Assembly (NCBI RefSeq): GCF_943193135.1
Contig: NZ_CALPCZ010000001.1
Span: 274,059-338,058, forward strand
Reading direction: 5' to 3'
Source: Odoribacter lunatus
GTDB taxonomy: Bacteria; Bacteroidota; Bacteroidia; Bacteroidales; Marinifilaceae
Length of the DNA stretch: 64,000 nucleotides
Made by a program: the position numbers and the translations under genes. Below the pieces are notes generated by a model that worked only from the letters and a program-made list of their open reading frames with translations, was not told the origin of the DNA and made no database searches. Shown piece by piece: positions 35,710 through 45,240 of the stretch. Position 1 is the first letter of the stretch; each line of letters begins with the position of its first letter.

Positions 35710-36960
35710 TTACAATCGCTTTCCCCGCAAGAAAACCTGCTCTACGAGGTTGCTGCCGTAAGCGTAGGGCAGGAATTCTATGCCCGGAATCGGTTTGGTG
35801 ATATAGAAGTTGGCAAGTTTACCGACTGCAATGCTTCCGGCTTCTTCCTCCACGCCCATGGCATAGGCGGAATTGAGAGTGGTGGCATTGATTACCTCTT
35901 CGGGTAGCATCTTGTAATTGACACAACCCAGCGACATCACCAGTTTCATGTTTCCGGCAGGAGAGGAGCCCGGATTGTAGTCGGAAGCCAGTGCCACCGG
36001 CAGTCCGGCACGAATCATTTCGCGGACGGGCGAGTAGGGCATATTCAAAAAGAAGGCTGCTCCAGGCAGGACGGTGGGCATGGTGTCGCTTCCCAGCAGA
36101 CACTGTATTTCTTCTTCTTTGACATACTCCAGGTGATCCACCGAAATAGCGTTGTATTTTACTCCGACCTGCACGCCGCCAGAGAAATCCAGTTCATTGG
36201 CATGTATCTTGGGACGTAGGCCGTATTTCATTCCGGCATTCAGCATACGGTCGGTGTCCTCTACGGTAAAGAATCCTTTATCACAGAATACATCGATATA
36301 ATCTGCCAGTTCCTCTGCCGCTACGGCGGGAATCATTTCGTTGATAATCAGATTGACGTATTCGGTTTGTCTCCCTTTGTATTCTTCCGGTACGGCGTGT
36401 GCGCCCAGGAAGGTCGCTTTTATCAGCAGGGGCGTGGTTTCCTTGAGCCGTCGGATAACCCGTAGCATTTTTAGCTCGCTCGCCGTATCCAACCCGTAAC
36501 CGCTTTTTATCTCTACGGCTCCGGTACCGAAAGAGGCGATTTCCTCTATCCGGGCATAAGCATCTTCATATAGTTCTTCCTCGGAAGCTTGGCGCATCCG
36601 CAGGGCGGAATTCAGTATGCCGCCGCCTCTCCGGGCAATCTCTTCATAAGAAAGACCGCGGATTTTATCGATGTACTCTATTTCGCGGCTTCCGGCATAA
36701 ACCAAGTGGGTATGCGAATCGCAAAACGAGGGAAGAACGAGGCGTCCGCTGGCGTCTATCTCCTGTAAAAAATCCGTTTCTTCCAGTTTGCTCCGGTCCA
36801 ATCGGCTCATTTCCCCGAATCCGGCTATCCGGTCGTCTTCTATCAACAGATAGGCATCCGAGAGATAGGGCAGAAGCGCCATTTCTTTTCCGGCCACCCA
36901 CCTGCGGGGGGATGTTTCGACTTGTACCAGTTGTTTTATATTCTTTATCAGTGTTTTCAT
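35710..36960 (-). CDS. hutI: imidazolonepropionase
   Basis: Amidohydrolase that hydrolyses imidazolone-5-propionate to formiminoglutamate, the substrate of FtcD. From the ATG at 36960 it is 416 aa, the normal length; a frame open 16 codons further up would overlap rodA by 29 bases. Metal ligands are the HTH of CDSHTHLVYAG, the histidine of FLGAHAVPE, and downstream HANELDFSGG and the DYNPGS aspartate. It lies 20 bases after rodA, so the hut pair may be read from the cell-shape transcript. Confidence 0.94.
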   Translation of the reverse strand: MKTLIKNIKQLVQVETSPRRWVAGKEMALLPYLSDAYLLIEDDRIAGFGEMSRLDRSKLEETDFLQEIDASGRLVLPSFCDSHTHLVYAGSREIEYIDKIRGLSYEEIARRGGGILNSALRMRQASEEELYEDAYARIEEIASFGTGAVEIKSGYGLDTASELKMLRVIRRLKETTPLLIKATFLGAHAVPEEYKGRQTEYVNLIINEMIPAVAAEELADYIDVFCDKGFFTVEDTDRMLNAGMKYGLRPKIHANELDFSGGVQVGVKYNAISVDHLEYVKEEEIQCLLGSDTMPTVLPGAAFFLNMPYSPVREMIRAGLPVALASDYNPGSSPAGNMKLVMSLGCVNYKMLPEEVINATTLNSAYAMGVEEEAGSIAVGKLANFYITKPIPGIEFLPYAYGSNLVEQVFLRGKRL

Positions 36961-36979
36961 GTCAGTTCCTTTGATGTTA

Positions 36980-38401
36980 TTAACTGAATACCTGTAACCG
37001 GTTTGCATCCAGACGGAGGAAAATGAATATCAAAATGGTGAATGCCCATAGGGAAGAACCGCCGTAACTGAAAAAGGGGAGCGGTATACCGATAACGGGA
37101 GCAAGACCGATGGTCATGCCGATATTGATAATGACATGAAAGAAAAGGATGCAGGCTACACTGTATCCGTATATCCTTGAAAAATCGGAGCGTTGGCGTT
37201 CTGCCAGCGTGATAAGCCTCAGAATAAAAGCCAGGAACAGCAGGATAACCACCGTACTTCCCACGAATCCCCATTCTTCGCCGACGGTACAGAATATAAA
37301 ATCCGTACTCTGCTCCGGCACGAAGTTGAATTTGGTTTGCGTGCCCTGTAAAAAGCCTTTGCCGGAAAAGCCTCCGGAGCCGATGGCGATTTTAGATTGG
37401 TTTACGTTGTAGCCAGCACCGGTAGGGTCGTTTTTAATACCCAACAGGTTATTGATACGGTCTTTTTGGTGGGGTTGCAGTTTATCGAAAGCGTAATCCA
37501 CGGTGATGGAGGCTCCGATACACAACCAAGAGGCTAAGATGACGAGCAGGATGTGTTGCATCTTGCGTTTGTAGATGTAATATATCCCGACCAGATTTGT
37601 TGCCAGATAGGAGTAGAGCACTATACGTTCGTTGAGAATATTCCAGACAAAGAGCCAACGAATAAATAAAAGGAAGAGGATACAGCATCCCAAAAAGCCG
37701 ACGACTTGGTAGAGTTCCTGTTTGTTTTGCCTATAATATAAAAAGGCTATCAAGGTACTGAAAATGATAATAATCAGTACGGTGAGCGAACTGTACAGCA
37801 GTGTGAAAATAAACAGGGCTACAATAATGAAAACAAGTAATAGGATAGAGCCGTGCAGCCCTTCGCGATACATTACCAACAAAAAGGAACTGTATACCAG
37901 AGCGGAGCCGGTGTCATTCTGCAATATAATCAAAGACATGGGGATAAGCAGGATAATCCCAACCTGGAACAGACTGGTGAAACGCATCATTTTGAATCCG
38001 TGCCTGCTCATAATGTTGGCGATAGCCAATGCCGTGGCAAATTTTGCGAACTCGGCAGGTTGTATCCGTATTCCACCCAATTCAAACCACGACCGGGCTC
38101 CATGTACTTCTTTTCCGAATACAAGGACGGAGACTAATAATCCAATGGTCAAGCCGTAAAGGATAAAGGAGAAAGCTGTAAAGAATTTACTGTCCGTAAG
38201 TAGAATAAAAAAGCACAGTATCCCTGAAGCCCCTATCCATATCAATTGTTTTCCGTATTTTTGGGTGATGTCCAAAATGCTGCTGTGATTGTCATTGTAT
38301 ACGGCAGCGTATATATTCAACCATCCCATAAATACCAGAACTAAATACAGGAATATGGAAAGCCAGTCTATATTTTTTATCAGTTCGTTTTGTCTGCGCA
38401 T
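36980..38401 (-). CDS. rodA: rod-shape determining protein RodA (SEDS glycosyltransferase)
   Basis: A 473 aa polytopic SEDS-family peptidoglycan polymerase that works with PBP2 in cell elongation. About ten membrane segments are visible, with the family features GARSWFELGGIRIQPAEFAKF, QNDTGSALVY and a C-terminal GIPLPFFSYGGSSL. It follows mrdA by ten bases, matching the partner pair RodA-PBP2. The loop around residues 290-340 is longer than in E. coli RodA, as often in Bacteroidetes. Confidence 0.95.
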   Translation of the reverse strand: MRRQNELIKNIDWLSIFLYLVLVFMGWLNIYAAVYNDNHSSILDITQKYGKQLIWIGASGILCFFILLTDSKFFTAFSFILYGLTIGLLVSVLVFGKEVHGARSWFELGGIRIQPAEFAKFATALAIANIMSRHGFKMMRFTSLFQVGIILLIPMSLIILQNDTGSALVYSSFLLVMYREGLHGSILLLVFIIVALFIFTLLYSSLTVLIIIIFSTLIAFLYYRQNKQELYQVVGFLGCCILFLLFIRWLFVWNILNERIVLYSYLATNLVGIYYIYKRKMQHILLVILASWLCIGASITVDYAFDKLQPHQKDRINNLLGIKNDPTGAGYNVNQSKIAIGSGGFSGKGFLQGTQTKFNFVPEQSTDFIFCTVGEEWGFVGSTVVILLFLAFILRLITLAERQRSDFSRIYGYSVACILFFHVIINIGMTIGLAPVIGIPLPFFSYGGSSLWAFTILIFIFLRLDANRLQVFS

Positions 38402-38411
38402 AGCTGTTGTA

Positions 38412-40259
38412 TTAAATTTCAGACTCTTGGGGTTGTTGCTTTTCGGGTGGCTGCGGAGTAATCAAATTAGACTCCAGCATCCTTTTCTCCAATCCTTTCT
38501 TGCGAGGAGAAATTTTCCCTTTCAAATATTTTTCAATTAACAATCCCGCAATAGGAGCCCCGTAACTTGCTCCCCATTTCCCGTTTTCAACATATACCAG
38601 AATGGCAATCCGGGGATTTTCTTTAGGAGCAAAGGCAAAGAAGGCTGAATGGTCTAATCCGGAAGGATTTTGTATTGTACCGGTTTTTCCGCATACGGAG
38701 ATGGAATCACAGGCAGCAATCCGGGCTGTTCCTTTTTTTACAGCTTCTTCCATAGCGTCGGCTATTATATCAAAATGTGCCTTGGAAATGCTCAGATTAT
38801 GACGTTGTATTTGTTCTTTATGTTTTTCATCTGTCGGACGGACGATGTGAGGGGTAATGTAATAGCCTCGGTTGGCGATGCACGTGACGATATTGGCCAT
38901 TTGCAGGGGAGTAATCAATAATTCGCCTTGTCCAATAGAAAGAGACATAATATAGGTATAAAACCAATTTTGCGTCCGGAGGACTTTGTCGTAATATTCT
39001 TGTGTTGGAATAGAACCGGAAGATTCATTCATAAAATCAGGACAAATACATTGTCCCAAACCAAACTCCAGGACGTAATCACGCCATTTTCCATACGCCT
39101 CCCTGACATTTGAGTATTTATTATTTTCCAATACCTTGCGGAAAACATTGACGAAATAAGGATTACAGGAATTTTGGATTCCACCTTTCAAGTCCAAAGG
39201 GGAGTCATGCCCGTGGCATTTCATAAATTGCCCGTTAAATGAATTACCGTAATGGCATTCATACATAGTTGCCGGGGTTATTACCTTTTCTTGTAAACCT
39301 ATTAGTCCTTGTATGGTTTTGAAAATGGAACCTGGAGGATAAGTTGCCGTGACGGTTCTGTCAAAAAGCGGTAAATGAGGATTTTGTTGCAGTGTCCGAT
39401 AGTTTTCACCTCTTTCCAAGCCTACAAGTAGTTGAGGGTCGTAACCGGGACTGGAAACCTTCAGTAAGATTTCTCCCGTAGCCGGTTCAATGGCAATGAT
39501 ACCCCCTTTCTTGTTTTGCATCAACTGGTAGGCGTATTCTTGCAATTCAATATCCAATGTTGTCGTTAAATTTCCTCCAACTACTGCCGGAATATCATGC
39601 TCACCGTTCTTATATGAACCCATGACACGATTGTGATTGTCTACCAGTAGAATTTTCTCACCTTTTTTACCTCGTAATATGTTTTCATAGCTTTTTTCCA
39701 GTCCGTTGATGCCGATGTAATCGCCAGCCGTATAAGTGCTATCCTTATCTATTTGGCTTTGGCTGACTTCCCCTACATATCCGAACACATCGGCGGAATG
39801 GGCTACATTGTATTTTCGTAAAGTTCTCGTCTGAATAAAGAATCCAGAGTACTTATATAGTTTCTCCTGCAACCGAGCATATTTGGAGTCTGTAATTTGG
39901 GAAACCAATACGGAAGCTTTATAACGGGAATACTTTTTGCATTTGTCTAAATTTCTCTTTAGGAATTCTGGAGTAATACCTAAAATAGAAGTCAGTTCCG
40001 TTGTATCAAAAGCTTTTATTTGGCGGGGGATGACCATCAAATCATAAGCCGCTTGATTGTATACCAATAGTTTATTGTGACGATCGTATATTAAACCCCG
40101 AGCAGGAAATTGAGTTTCTATGCGTTGTGAATTGTTGATTGCTAAAAGCTTGTATGATCCATCCAATACCTGCAAATTGAATAATTGCAAAATATAAATG
40201 ACGAATACGAATATCATTAAACCGGAAACAACAGCTTTCCTGTGGGTAAATTTATTCAT
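38412..40259 (-). CDS. mrdA: penicillin-binding protein 2 (elongation transpeptidase)
   Basis: A 615 aa class B transpeptidase cross-linking peptidoglycan in the elongasome. One N-terminal membrane segment (about 9-30) is followed by the dimerisation domain and the catalytic domain: SxxK at S311-K314 (GSIFKTIQ), SxN at S364-N366 (NSCNPYF) and KTGT in the C-terminal third (CGKTGTIQNP). It lies 22 bases after mreD and 10 before rodA. Length and order are standard. Confidence 0.95.
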   Translation of the reverse strand: MNKFTHRKAVVSGLMIFVFVIYILQLFNLQVLDGSYKLLAINNSQRIETQFPARGLIYDRHNKLLVYNQAAYDLMVIPRQIKAFDTTELTSILGITPEFLKRNLDKCKKYSRYKASVLVSQITDSKYARLQEKLYKYSGFFIQTRTLRKYNVAHSADVFGYVGEVSQSQIDKDSTYTAGDYIGINGLEKSYENILRGKKGEKILLVDNHNRVMGSYKNGEHDIPAVVGGNLTTTLDIELQEYAYQLMQNKKGGIIAIEPATGEILLKVSSPGYDPQLLVGLERGENYRTLQQNPHLPLFDRTVTATYPPGSIFKTIQGLIGLQEKVITPATMYECHYGNSFNGQFMKCHGHDSPLDLKGGIQNSCNPYFVNVFRKVLENNKYSNVREAYGKWRDYVLEFGLGQCICPDFMNESSGSIPTQEYYDKVLRTQNWFYTYIMSLSIGQGELLITPLQMANIVTCIANRGYYITPHIVRPTDEKHKEQIQRHNLSISKAHFDIIADAMEEAVKKGTARIAACDSISVCGKTGTIQNPSGLDHSAFFAFAPKENPRIAILVYVENGKWGASYGAPIAGLLIEKYLKGKISPRKKGLEKRMLESNLITPQPPEKQQPQESEI

Positions 40260-40281
40260 TTTACTACGTGCTAATAATAAA

Positions 40282-40788
40282 TCAATCCTGTTTCTTCTTC
40301 AGTGCGATAAAATAATATAGCACCATGAAAAAACAAGAGGCCACTGTACTGCAAACAATGCGTAACAAAGTGATAGCTATATTATCAAAGGTAAAAGCCT
40401 CTGCCATAATCAGTACAATATTAAAGGCAAAAGTTAGAAACAATATGTATTTAAAGAACCAATTGAAACTATTGACTTTTTTAGCACCTTGAATATTGTC
40501 TATCTGGTCGCGATTGTAAATCATAAGCAGCAGACGGGGGCGGAGATAAGCGATGAAGGTGGTTGCTGCCGCATGTATTCCCATCGTGTTATTGGCAAGA
40601 TCTATGATTAGTCCAAATAAGAACCCTAATAATAGTATAGGAGTTTTTTTATAATGATAAGGGAGTAGCAGAATAGCTAAAATATAGATGTTAATACATA
40701 TATAAGAATGGAATTGCATATTATCCAAAATCATTAATTGGATAATATACAAAACAAACAAATGCATCCAATATTTTATATTATTCAT
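40282..40788 (-). CDS. mreD: rod-shape determining protein MreD
   Basis: A 168 aa membrane protein with about five hydrophobic segments and few other motifs, as typical for MreD. Identified by position between mreC and mrdA and by GFLFGLIIDLANNTMGIHA, a conserved MreD-like stretch. It starts 11 bases after mreC. Confidence 0.88.
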   Translation of the reverse strand: MNNIKYWMHLFVLYIIQLMILDNMQFHSYICINIYILAILLLPYHYKKTPILLLGFLFGLIIDLANNTMGIHAAATTFIAYLRPRLLLMIYNRDQIDNIQGAKKVNSFNWFFKYILFLTFAFNIVLIMAEAFTFDNIAITLLRIVCSTVASCFFMVLYYFIALKKKQD

Positions 40789-40799
40789 AGCATCCTCTT

Positions 40800-41621
40800 T
40801 TATTCGTCCTCACTTTCACGTTCTAATACTCTTTTCTCTTCTCTTTTTAAGGACTCTATTACATATACATCGGATTGTTTTTTAAAATCAGTTGCCAATC
40901 TTACTTTTATCGATAAAAAGTTCGCTGTCTGCCTGTCAACTGATTCTACAAATCCAATTAATTCTCCTTCTGGAAAGACGTCGGAATAGCTAGTCGTAAC
41001 AATAGAATCCCCTTGCACCACATCGACATGAAAAGGAATATCGTTGAGGTAAGTGTAACGATAATCGTTTCCATCCCATTGCAAAGAACCGTAATAACTG
41101 TTTTTTTTGATTTTTGCAGAGACTTTGAGATTGACGTTTATTAAAGGAATAATACTGGCGAAGTGATTGCTTGTATTTTTCACAATACCGATGACGCCTT
41201 CTTTTGAACACACACCCATTTCATTGACAATACCGTCATGCCGCCCTTTATTTATGGTCAAATAATTTTTGGTCTTATTAAATGAACTGTTAACGGTTTT
41301 TGCCTTATGATATATGTAGTCTGTCTGTACTCCAATAGAATCTGGATGAAAATGTTCCTGTAGAGCACTGAATTGTATTAGTTTGTTCTTGAGATTTATA
41401 TTCTCTTCAACTAATTTCTCGTTTTCAGATTTCAACGAAAAATATCCTCTAATATCAGAAGTATAAGAGGAGATGGTGTTAAAAACTGAAGCCGTATGCC
41501 TGAAAAATACTGTTCTCTGATAGTTATTATGCTCCACAATCAGAAAAAAGGAGGCAGCCTCCAATAATATAAAAATTATAGTAAAATGATACTTTAGTAT
41601 AAGTTTTATAATATCCTTCAC
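40800..41621 (-). CDS. mreC: rod-shape determining protein MreC
   Basis: A 273 aa periplasmic scaffold of the elongasome. One membrane segment (about 10-28) is followed by a coiled coil (about 55-95) and the beta-rich MreC domain with GVCSKEGVIGIV and GDSIVTTSYSDVFPEGELIG. It lies 37 bases after mreB. Length is normal. Confidence 0.92.
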   Translation of the reverse strand: MKDIIKLILKYHFTIIFILLEAASFFLIVEHNNYQRTVFFRHTASVFNTISSYTSDIRGYFSLKSENEKLVEENINLKNKLIQFSALQEHFHPDSIGVQTDYIYHKAKTVNSSFNKTKNYLTINKGRHDGIVNEMGVCSKEGVIGIVKNTSNHFASIIPLINVNLKVSAKIKKNSYYGSLQWDGNDYRYTYLNDIPFHVDVVQGDSIVTTSYSDVFPEGELIGFVESVDRQTANFLSIKVRLATDFKKQSDVYVIESLKREEKRVLERESEDE

Positions 41622-41658
41622 GATTTCAATAATTGCAACACCACAAACAACACAAAAA

Positions 41659-42681
41659 TTATCTAATCAGGAATGAGAATTTATCTACATTCTTCAATGC
41701 AATTCCCGTACCTCTTGCAACAGCACGCAACGGATCTTCTGCAATATGGAACGGAATGTTCAGTTTATCGGATAAGCGTTTGTCCAAACCTCTTAATAAA
41801 GCACCACCACCGGCTAAATATATACCTTTATTGACTATATCAGCATATAATTCCGGAGGAGTTTGTTCCAATGCACCTAAAATAGCTATTTCTATCTTAG
41901 AAATGGATTTTTCCAGACAATGTGCAATTTCTTGATAGGAGACAGGCACCTCAACAGGAAGTGAGGTCATTTGGTTCGGCCCCTGTACAATGAAATCAGC
42001 AGGCGGTTCATCCAATTCGGATAAGGCAGAGCCTACATGAATTTTTATCTCTTCTGCTGTTCTTTCTCCAATTTTTATATTGTGTTGATGACGCATATAT
42101 TCTTGTATGTCATCAGTCAAATCATCACCTGCAATTCGGATAGATTTATTTGTCACAATACCACCTAAAGAGATAACGGCAATTTCAGTCGTACCACCAC
42201 CAATATCTACAATCATATTTCCTTCGGGAGCTTCTACATCCAAGCCGATACCCAATGCTGCCGCCATCGGTTCATAAATCATATAAACATCACGTCCTCC
42301 GGCATGTTCAGATGAATCACGAACGGCTCGAATTTCAACTTCAGTACTACCGGATGGAATGCAAACGACAATACGTAAAGAAGGAGAGAAGAATTTATTA
42401 TTGATATTCGCCATTTTAATCATTCCGCGAATCATTTGCTCGGCAGCGTTAAAATCCGCAATAACACCATCTCTTAAAGGGCGAATGGTCTTTATGTTAT
42501 CGTGGGTTTTCCCTTGCATTTGCCGAGCTTTTTCTCCGATAGCAATTACTTTTTCTGTTCTCCGATCAATGGCAACAATGGAAGGTTCATTCACAACCAT
42601 CTTGTCATTATTTATGATAATGGTGTTGGCCGTACCTAAATCGACCGCAATATCTTGTGATAAAAATGAAAATAATCCCAT
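41659..42681 (-). CDS. mreB: rod-shape determining protein MreB (bacterial actin)
   Basis: A 340 aa actin homologue that orients cell-wall synthesis. The phosphate-1 motif DLGTANTIII (15-24), the phosphate-2 region VDIGGGTTEIAVI and the adenosine motif LAGGGALLRGLDKRL are all intact; the N-terminal FSFLSQ amphipathic stretch may serve membrane binding. It lies six bases after the purH stop, so purH and the mre genes are probably co-transcribed. Confidence 0.97.
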   Translation of the reverse strand: MGLFSFLSQDIAVDLGTANTIIINNDKMVVNEPSIVAIDRRTEKVIAIGEKARQMQGKTHDNIKTIRPLRDGVIADFNAAEQMIRGMIKMANINNKFFSPSLRIVVCIPSGSTEVEIRAVRDSSEHAGGRDVYMIYEPMAAALGIGLDVEAPEGNMIVDIGGGTTEIAVISLGGIVTNKSIRIAGDDLTDDIQEYMRHQHNIKIGERTAEEIKIHVGSALSELDEPPADFIVQGPNQMTSLPVEVPVSYQEIAHCLEKSISKIEIAILGALEQTPPELYADIVNKGIYLAGGGALLRGLDKRLSDKLNIPFHIAEDPLRAVARGTGIALKNVDKFSFLIR

Positions 42682-42687
42682 ATATTT

Positions 42688-44223
42688 TTAATGTTTAAAA
42701 TGTCTCATACCTGTAAATATCATAGCAATACCATAGCGGTCTGCAGCATCTATAGATTCTTGATCTCTGACAGAACCTCCCGGTTGAATAATAGCAGTAA
42801 TACCAGCTTTATGGGCAGCTTCAACACAGTCGGCAAATGGGAAAAATGCGTCAGAAGCCATTGCGCTACCGGCAATATTCTTTCCCCCTTGACGAATGGC
42901 GTTTTCAAGAGCCCAAATGCGACTAACTTGTCCTGGACCAACACCTGTTGTGCATTTATTTTTTGCAATAGCAATACCATTTGATTTTGTATGCTTTACA
43001 ACTTTCCATGCAAACATCATGTCCTCAAGTTCTTGATTTGTTGGTTGGCGCTTGGTTATTACTTGCATTTCTTCTTTGGGAAATAGTTCTGTATCTAAAT
43101 CCTGAATTAATAATCCACCTAATACAGATTTGACTTTTAATCCCGATTGTTTCTGTTGATCGATATGCTCTAATTGCAATAAACGGATATTCTTCTTTTT
43201 GGAAAGAATCTGGAGCGCTTCTGGAGAAAAAGAAGGAGCAATAATGACCTCTAAGAAAATTTTAGACATCTCTTCAGCTATATTTTTATCAATTTCTCGA
43301 TTGGCAGCGACTATTCCTCCAAAAATAGATACCGGATCTGCCTGATAAGCTTTTTTATAAGCTTCTAAAATAGTTCCAGCACTGCCTACTCCACAGGGAT
43401 TTGCGTGTTTGGTCGCAACAATTGTCGGTTCATTAAATTCTTTTAATGTTTCCAACGCTCCGTCCGTATCACTTATATTATTATAAGACAACTCCTTCCC
43501 GTGAAGTTGTATGGCAGCAGGCAATGTACCTTCAATCCCTTGTATGGATGTATAAAATGTTGCTGATTGATGTGGATTTTCTCCGTATCTCAAATCTTGT
43601 TTTTTCTCATAAGTGAGAGTAAGGGTATTAGGAGAAGTAATGTCTAACCTTTTTGAAAAGTAGTCAGCTATTAACGCATCATAATGAGCAGTATGAATAA
43701 ATACTTTTGCAGCCAACATTTCTTTTGTTGCTGCGGAAGTATCTCCTGTTGCTTGTATTTCTGTAATGATTTTATTATAATCGGCAGGATCTGTGATAAC
43801 TGTGACATATTTATAATTTTTCGCAGCAGCACGAATCATTGTTGGACCGCCAATATCAATGTTTTCAATGACCTCTTCATGGCTAACACCCGGCTTCAAA
43901 ACTGTTTGTTTGAAAGGATAGAGGTTGCACACAACCATATCAATCGGTTCTATCCCTAATTGGGTCATTTGATTTTGATGCTTTTCATTATCTCTGATGG
44001 CCAATATTCCACCTTCAACATTAGGGTGTAGTGTTTTTACTCTACCATCAAAACACTCTGGAAATTCCGTTAGATCTGAGATATCTTGAACATGAATGCC
44101 TTTTTCCTTTAAAATTTTTGAAGTACCCCCTGTGGAAATGATTTGCCACCCCATTGAATCCAAAGATTGGGCGAACTCAATAATACCAGTCTTATCAAAA
44201 ACACTTATCAACGCTTTTTTCAT
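42688..44223 (-). CDS. purH: bifunctional AICAR transformylase / IMP cyclohydrolase
   Basis: Last two steps of IMP synthesis, using 10-formyl-THF. At 511 aa it is full length. The N-terminal MGS-like IMP cyclohydrolase domain (about 1-190) has STGGTSKILKEKG, and the transformylase domain carries KHANPCGVGSAGT and IFGGIVAANREID. It starts 48 bases after a TAccTTTG box and leads into mreB with six bases of spacing. Confidence 0.97.
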   Translation of the reverse strand: MKKALISVFDKTGIIEFAQSLDSMGWQIISTGGTSKILKEKGIHVQDISDLTEFPECFDGRVKTLHPNVEGGILAIRDNEKHQNQMTQLGIEPIDMVVCNLYPFKQTVLKPGVSHEEVIENIDIGGPTMIRAAAKNYKYVTVITDPADYNKIITEIQATGDTSAATKEMLAAKVFIHTAHYDALIADYFSKRLDITSPNTLTLTYEKKQDLRYGENPHQSATFYTSIQGIEGTLPAAIQLHGKELSYNNISDTDGALETLKEFNEPTIVATKHANPCGVGSAGTILEAYKKAYQADPVSIFGGIVAANREIDKNIAEEMSKIFLEVIIAPSFSPEALQILSKKKNIRLLQLEHIDQQKQSGLKVKSVLGGLLIQDLDTELFPKEEMQVITKRQPTNQELEDMMFAWKVVKHTKSNGIAIAKNKCTTGVGPGQVSRIWALENAIRQGGKNIAGSAMASDAFFPFADCVEAAHKAGITAIIQPGGSVRDQESIDAADRYGIAMIFTGMRHFKH

Positions 44224-44263
44224 CCGGACTTCGCTTTGTTTTGAGTTTATATTGAATTTCTGA

Positions 44264-44271
44264 CAAAGGTA
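44264..44271 (-). promoter_or_regulatory. -7 promoter box for purH-mre
   Basis: The minus strand reads TACCTTTG followed by TC, matching TAnnTTTG, 41 bases before the purH ATG. The 123-base gap to the lipoprotein gene has no other clear site. Confidence 0.45.
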
Positions 44272-44346
44272 AAAAAAAGAAGATTATTTCTCATATAATT
44301 TTCTTAAACCTATAATATTTTTATTGCAAAATATCTGTATTTGTTA

Positions 44347-44829
44347 TTAGTATCTTATAATCAGTAAGTTTCCGGCAACTTCAACAGGGTATTCTTGAAG
44401 AGGTGCAACTTCCATTTTGTCATTTTCCTCTTCTCTTTTCAATGGAATTCCATAAGGTAGAAAAAATTGGATATTACATGTAGGACATCGTGCTATTTGT
44501 TCGCCCTGAATAATTTCAATATGAGTATCTGCATCGATACAGTTTGTACATGTCGCATCATAACATTTATATTTATCTAAATCTGTTTTTATAACAATAA
44601 TTCCATTTCCATTATATCCTAATATTTTAGCAGCAGGAGTTGAATAAAGTATATAAATGGGACGTCCTGTAAAATTTAAATCCTGATAATCCGTCCAACC
44701 TAAGTTAATACGTGTATCAATGGGAGTATATGGAACAGTTGTATTTCTCTTTAAATCATCATGACATCCGAGAAATATATATGAAAATACAACGGATAAA
44801 GAAAAAAGTACTATTTTTGATTTCGCCAT
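44347..44829 (-). CDS. Rieske-like lipoprotein with four cysteines at the cluster position
   Basis: From the ATG at 44829 it is 160 aa. A signal peptide ends in a lipobox with C22 (FLGC). The C-terminal part has the beta-strand layout of the small Rieske-like lipoproteins of Bacteroidetes (GRPIYILY, GIIVIKTD, CYDATCTNC, ARCPTCNIQFFLPYGIPLK). Where Rieske proteins have CxH and CxxH, here C94-x2-C97 and C115-x2-C118 occur, so a metal or rubredoxin-like site is likely instead of a Rieske cluster. Function unknown. It is divergent from the next small gene with 33 bases between starts. Confidence 0.7.
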   Translation of the reverse strand: MAKSKIVLFSLSVVFSYIFLGCHDDLKRNTTVPYTPIDTRINLGWTDYQDLNFTGRPIYILYSTPAAKILGYNGNGIIVIKTDLDKYKCYDATCTNCIDADTHIEIIQGEQIARCPTCNIQFFLPYGIPLKREEENDKMEVAPLQEYPVEVAGNLLIIRY

Positions 44830-44862
44830 ACAAAGAATTAAATTCATACAAATATAAGAATT

Positions 44863-45210
44863 ATGAGCAAAAGTGATTCTATCCCGGACTGGATATATAT
44901 TCTTTTAACACTATTGGTGGTTGGGGCACGCCTGATAAAATCGGTTTTTGCACAAGAAAAAACAACTCGACCTCAATCTCAATCTCAACAAGTAGAAACA
45001 ACAAGTCAGTCTATTTTTCATACACAAAACTCTTTTGGTGAGGATACAGTAGACAATGCAACTGAATCTTTCGACAAACCAACCATAGAAAGAATAGAAT
45101 TGGTATCTGCCATTGAAAATGATGTTTTAGATAATAGGGAAGAAGAGACAGAACTTGATTTAAGAAAAGCAGTTGTTTATAAAGAGATACTAAGTCGAAA
45201 ATATAAATAA
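44863..45210 (+). CDS. small single-pass membrane protein, unknown function
   Basis: A 115 aa protein with a hydrophobic segment at about 9-30, a glutamine- and serine-rich linker, an acidic stretch and a C-terminal ELDLRKAVVYKEILSRKY. The last motif recurs in Bacteroidetes hypothetical proteins next to peptidase genes, as I recall. No catalytic residue is evident. It ends at a terminator shared with the convergent aminopeptidase gene. Confidence 0.7.
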   Translation: MSKSDSIPDWIYILLTLLVVGARLIKSVFAQEKTTRPQSQSQQVETTSQSIFHTQNSFGEDTVDNATESFDKPTIERIELVSAIENDVLDNREEETELDLRKAVVYKEILSRKYK

Positions 45211-45238
45211 AAGAGGAGGAGGTTATATTCCTCCTCTT
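45211..45238. terminator. bidirectional terminator between convergent genes
   Basis: AAGAGGAGGA (45211-45220) pairs with TCCTCCTCTT (45229-45238) around an 8-base loop, with A-rich and T-rich flanks, ending both the small membrane protein gene and the aminopeptidase gene. Confidence 0.8.
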
Positions 45239-45240
45239 GT

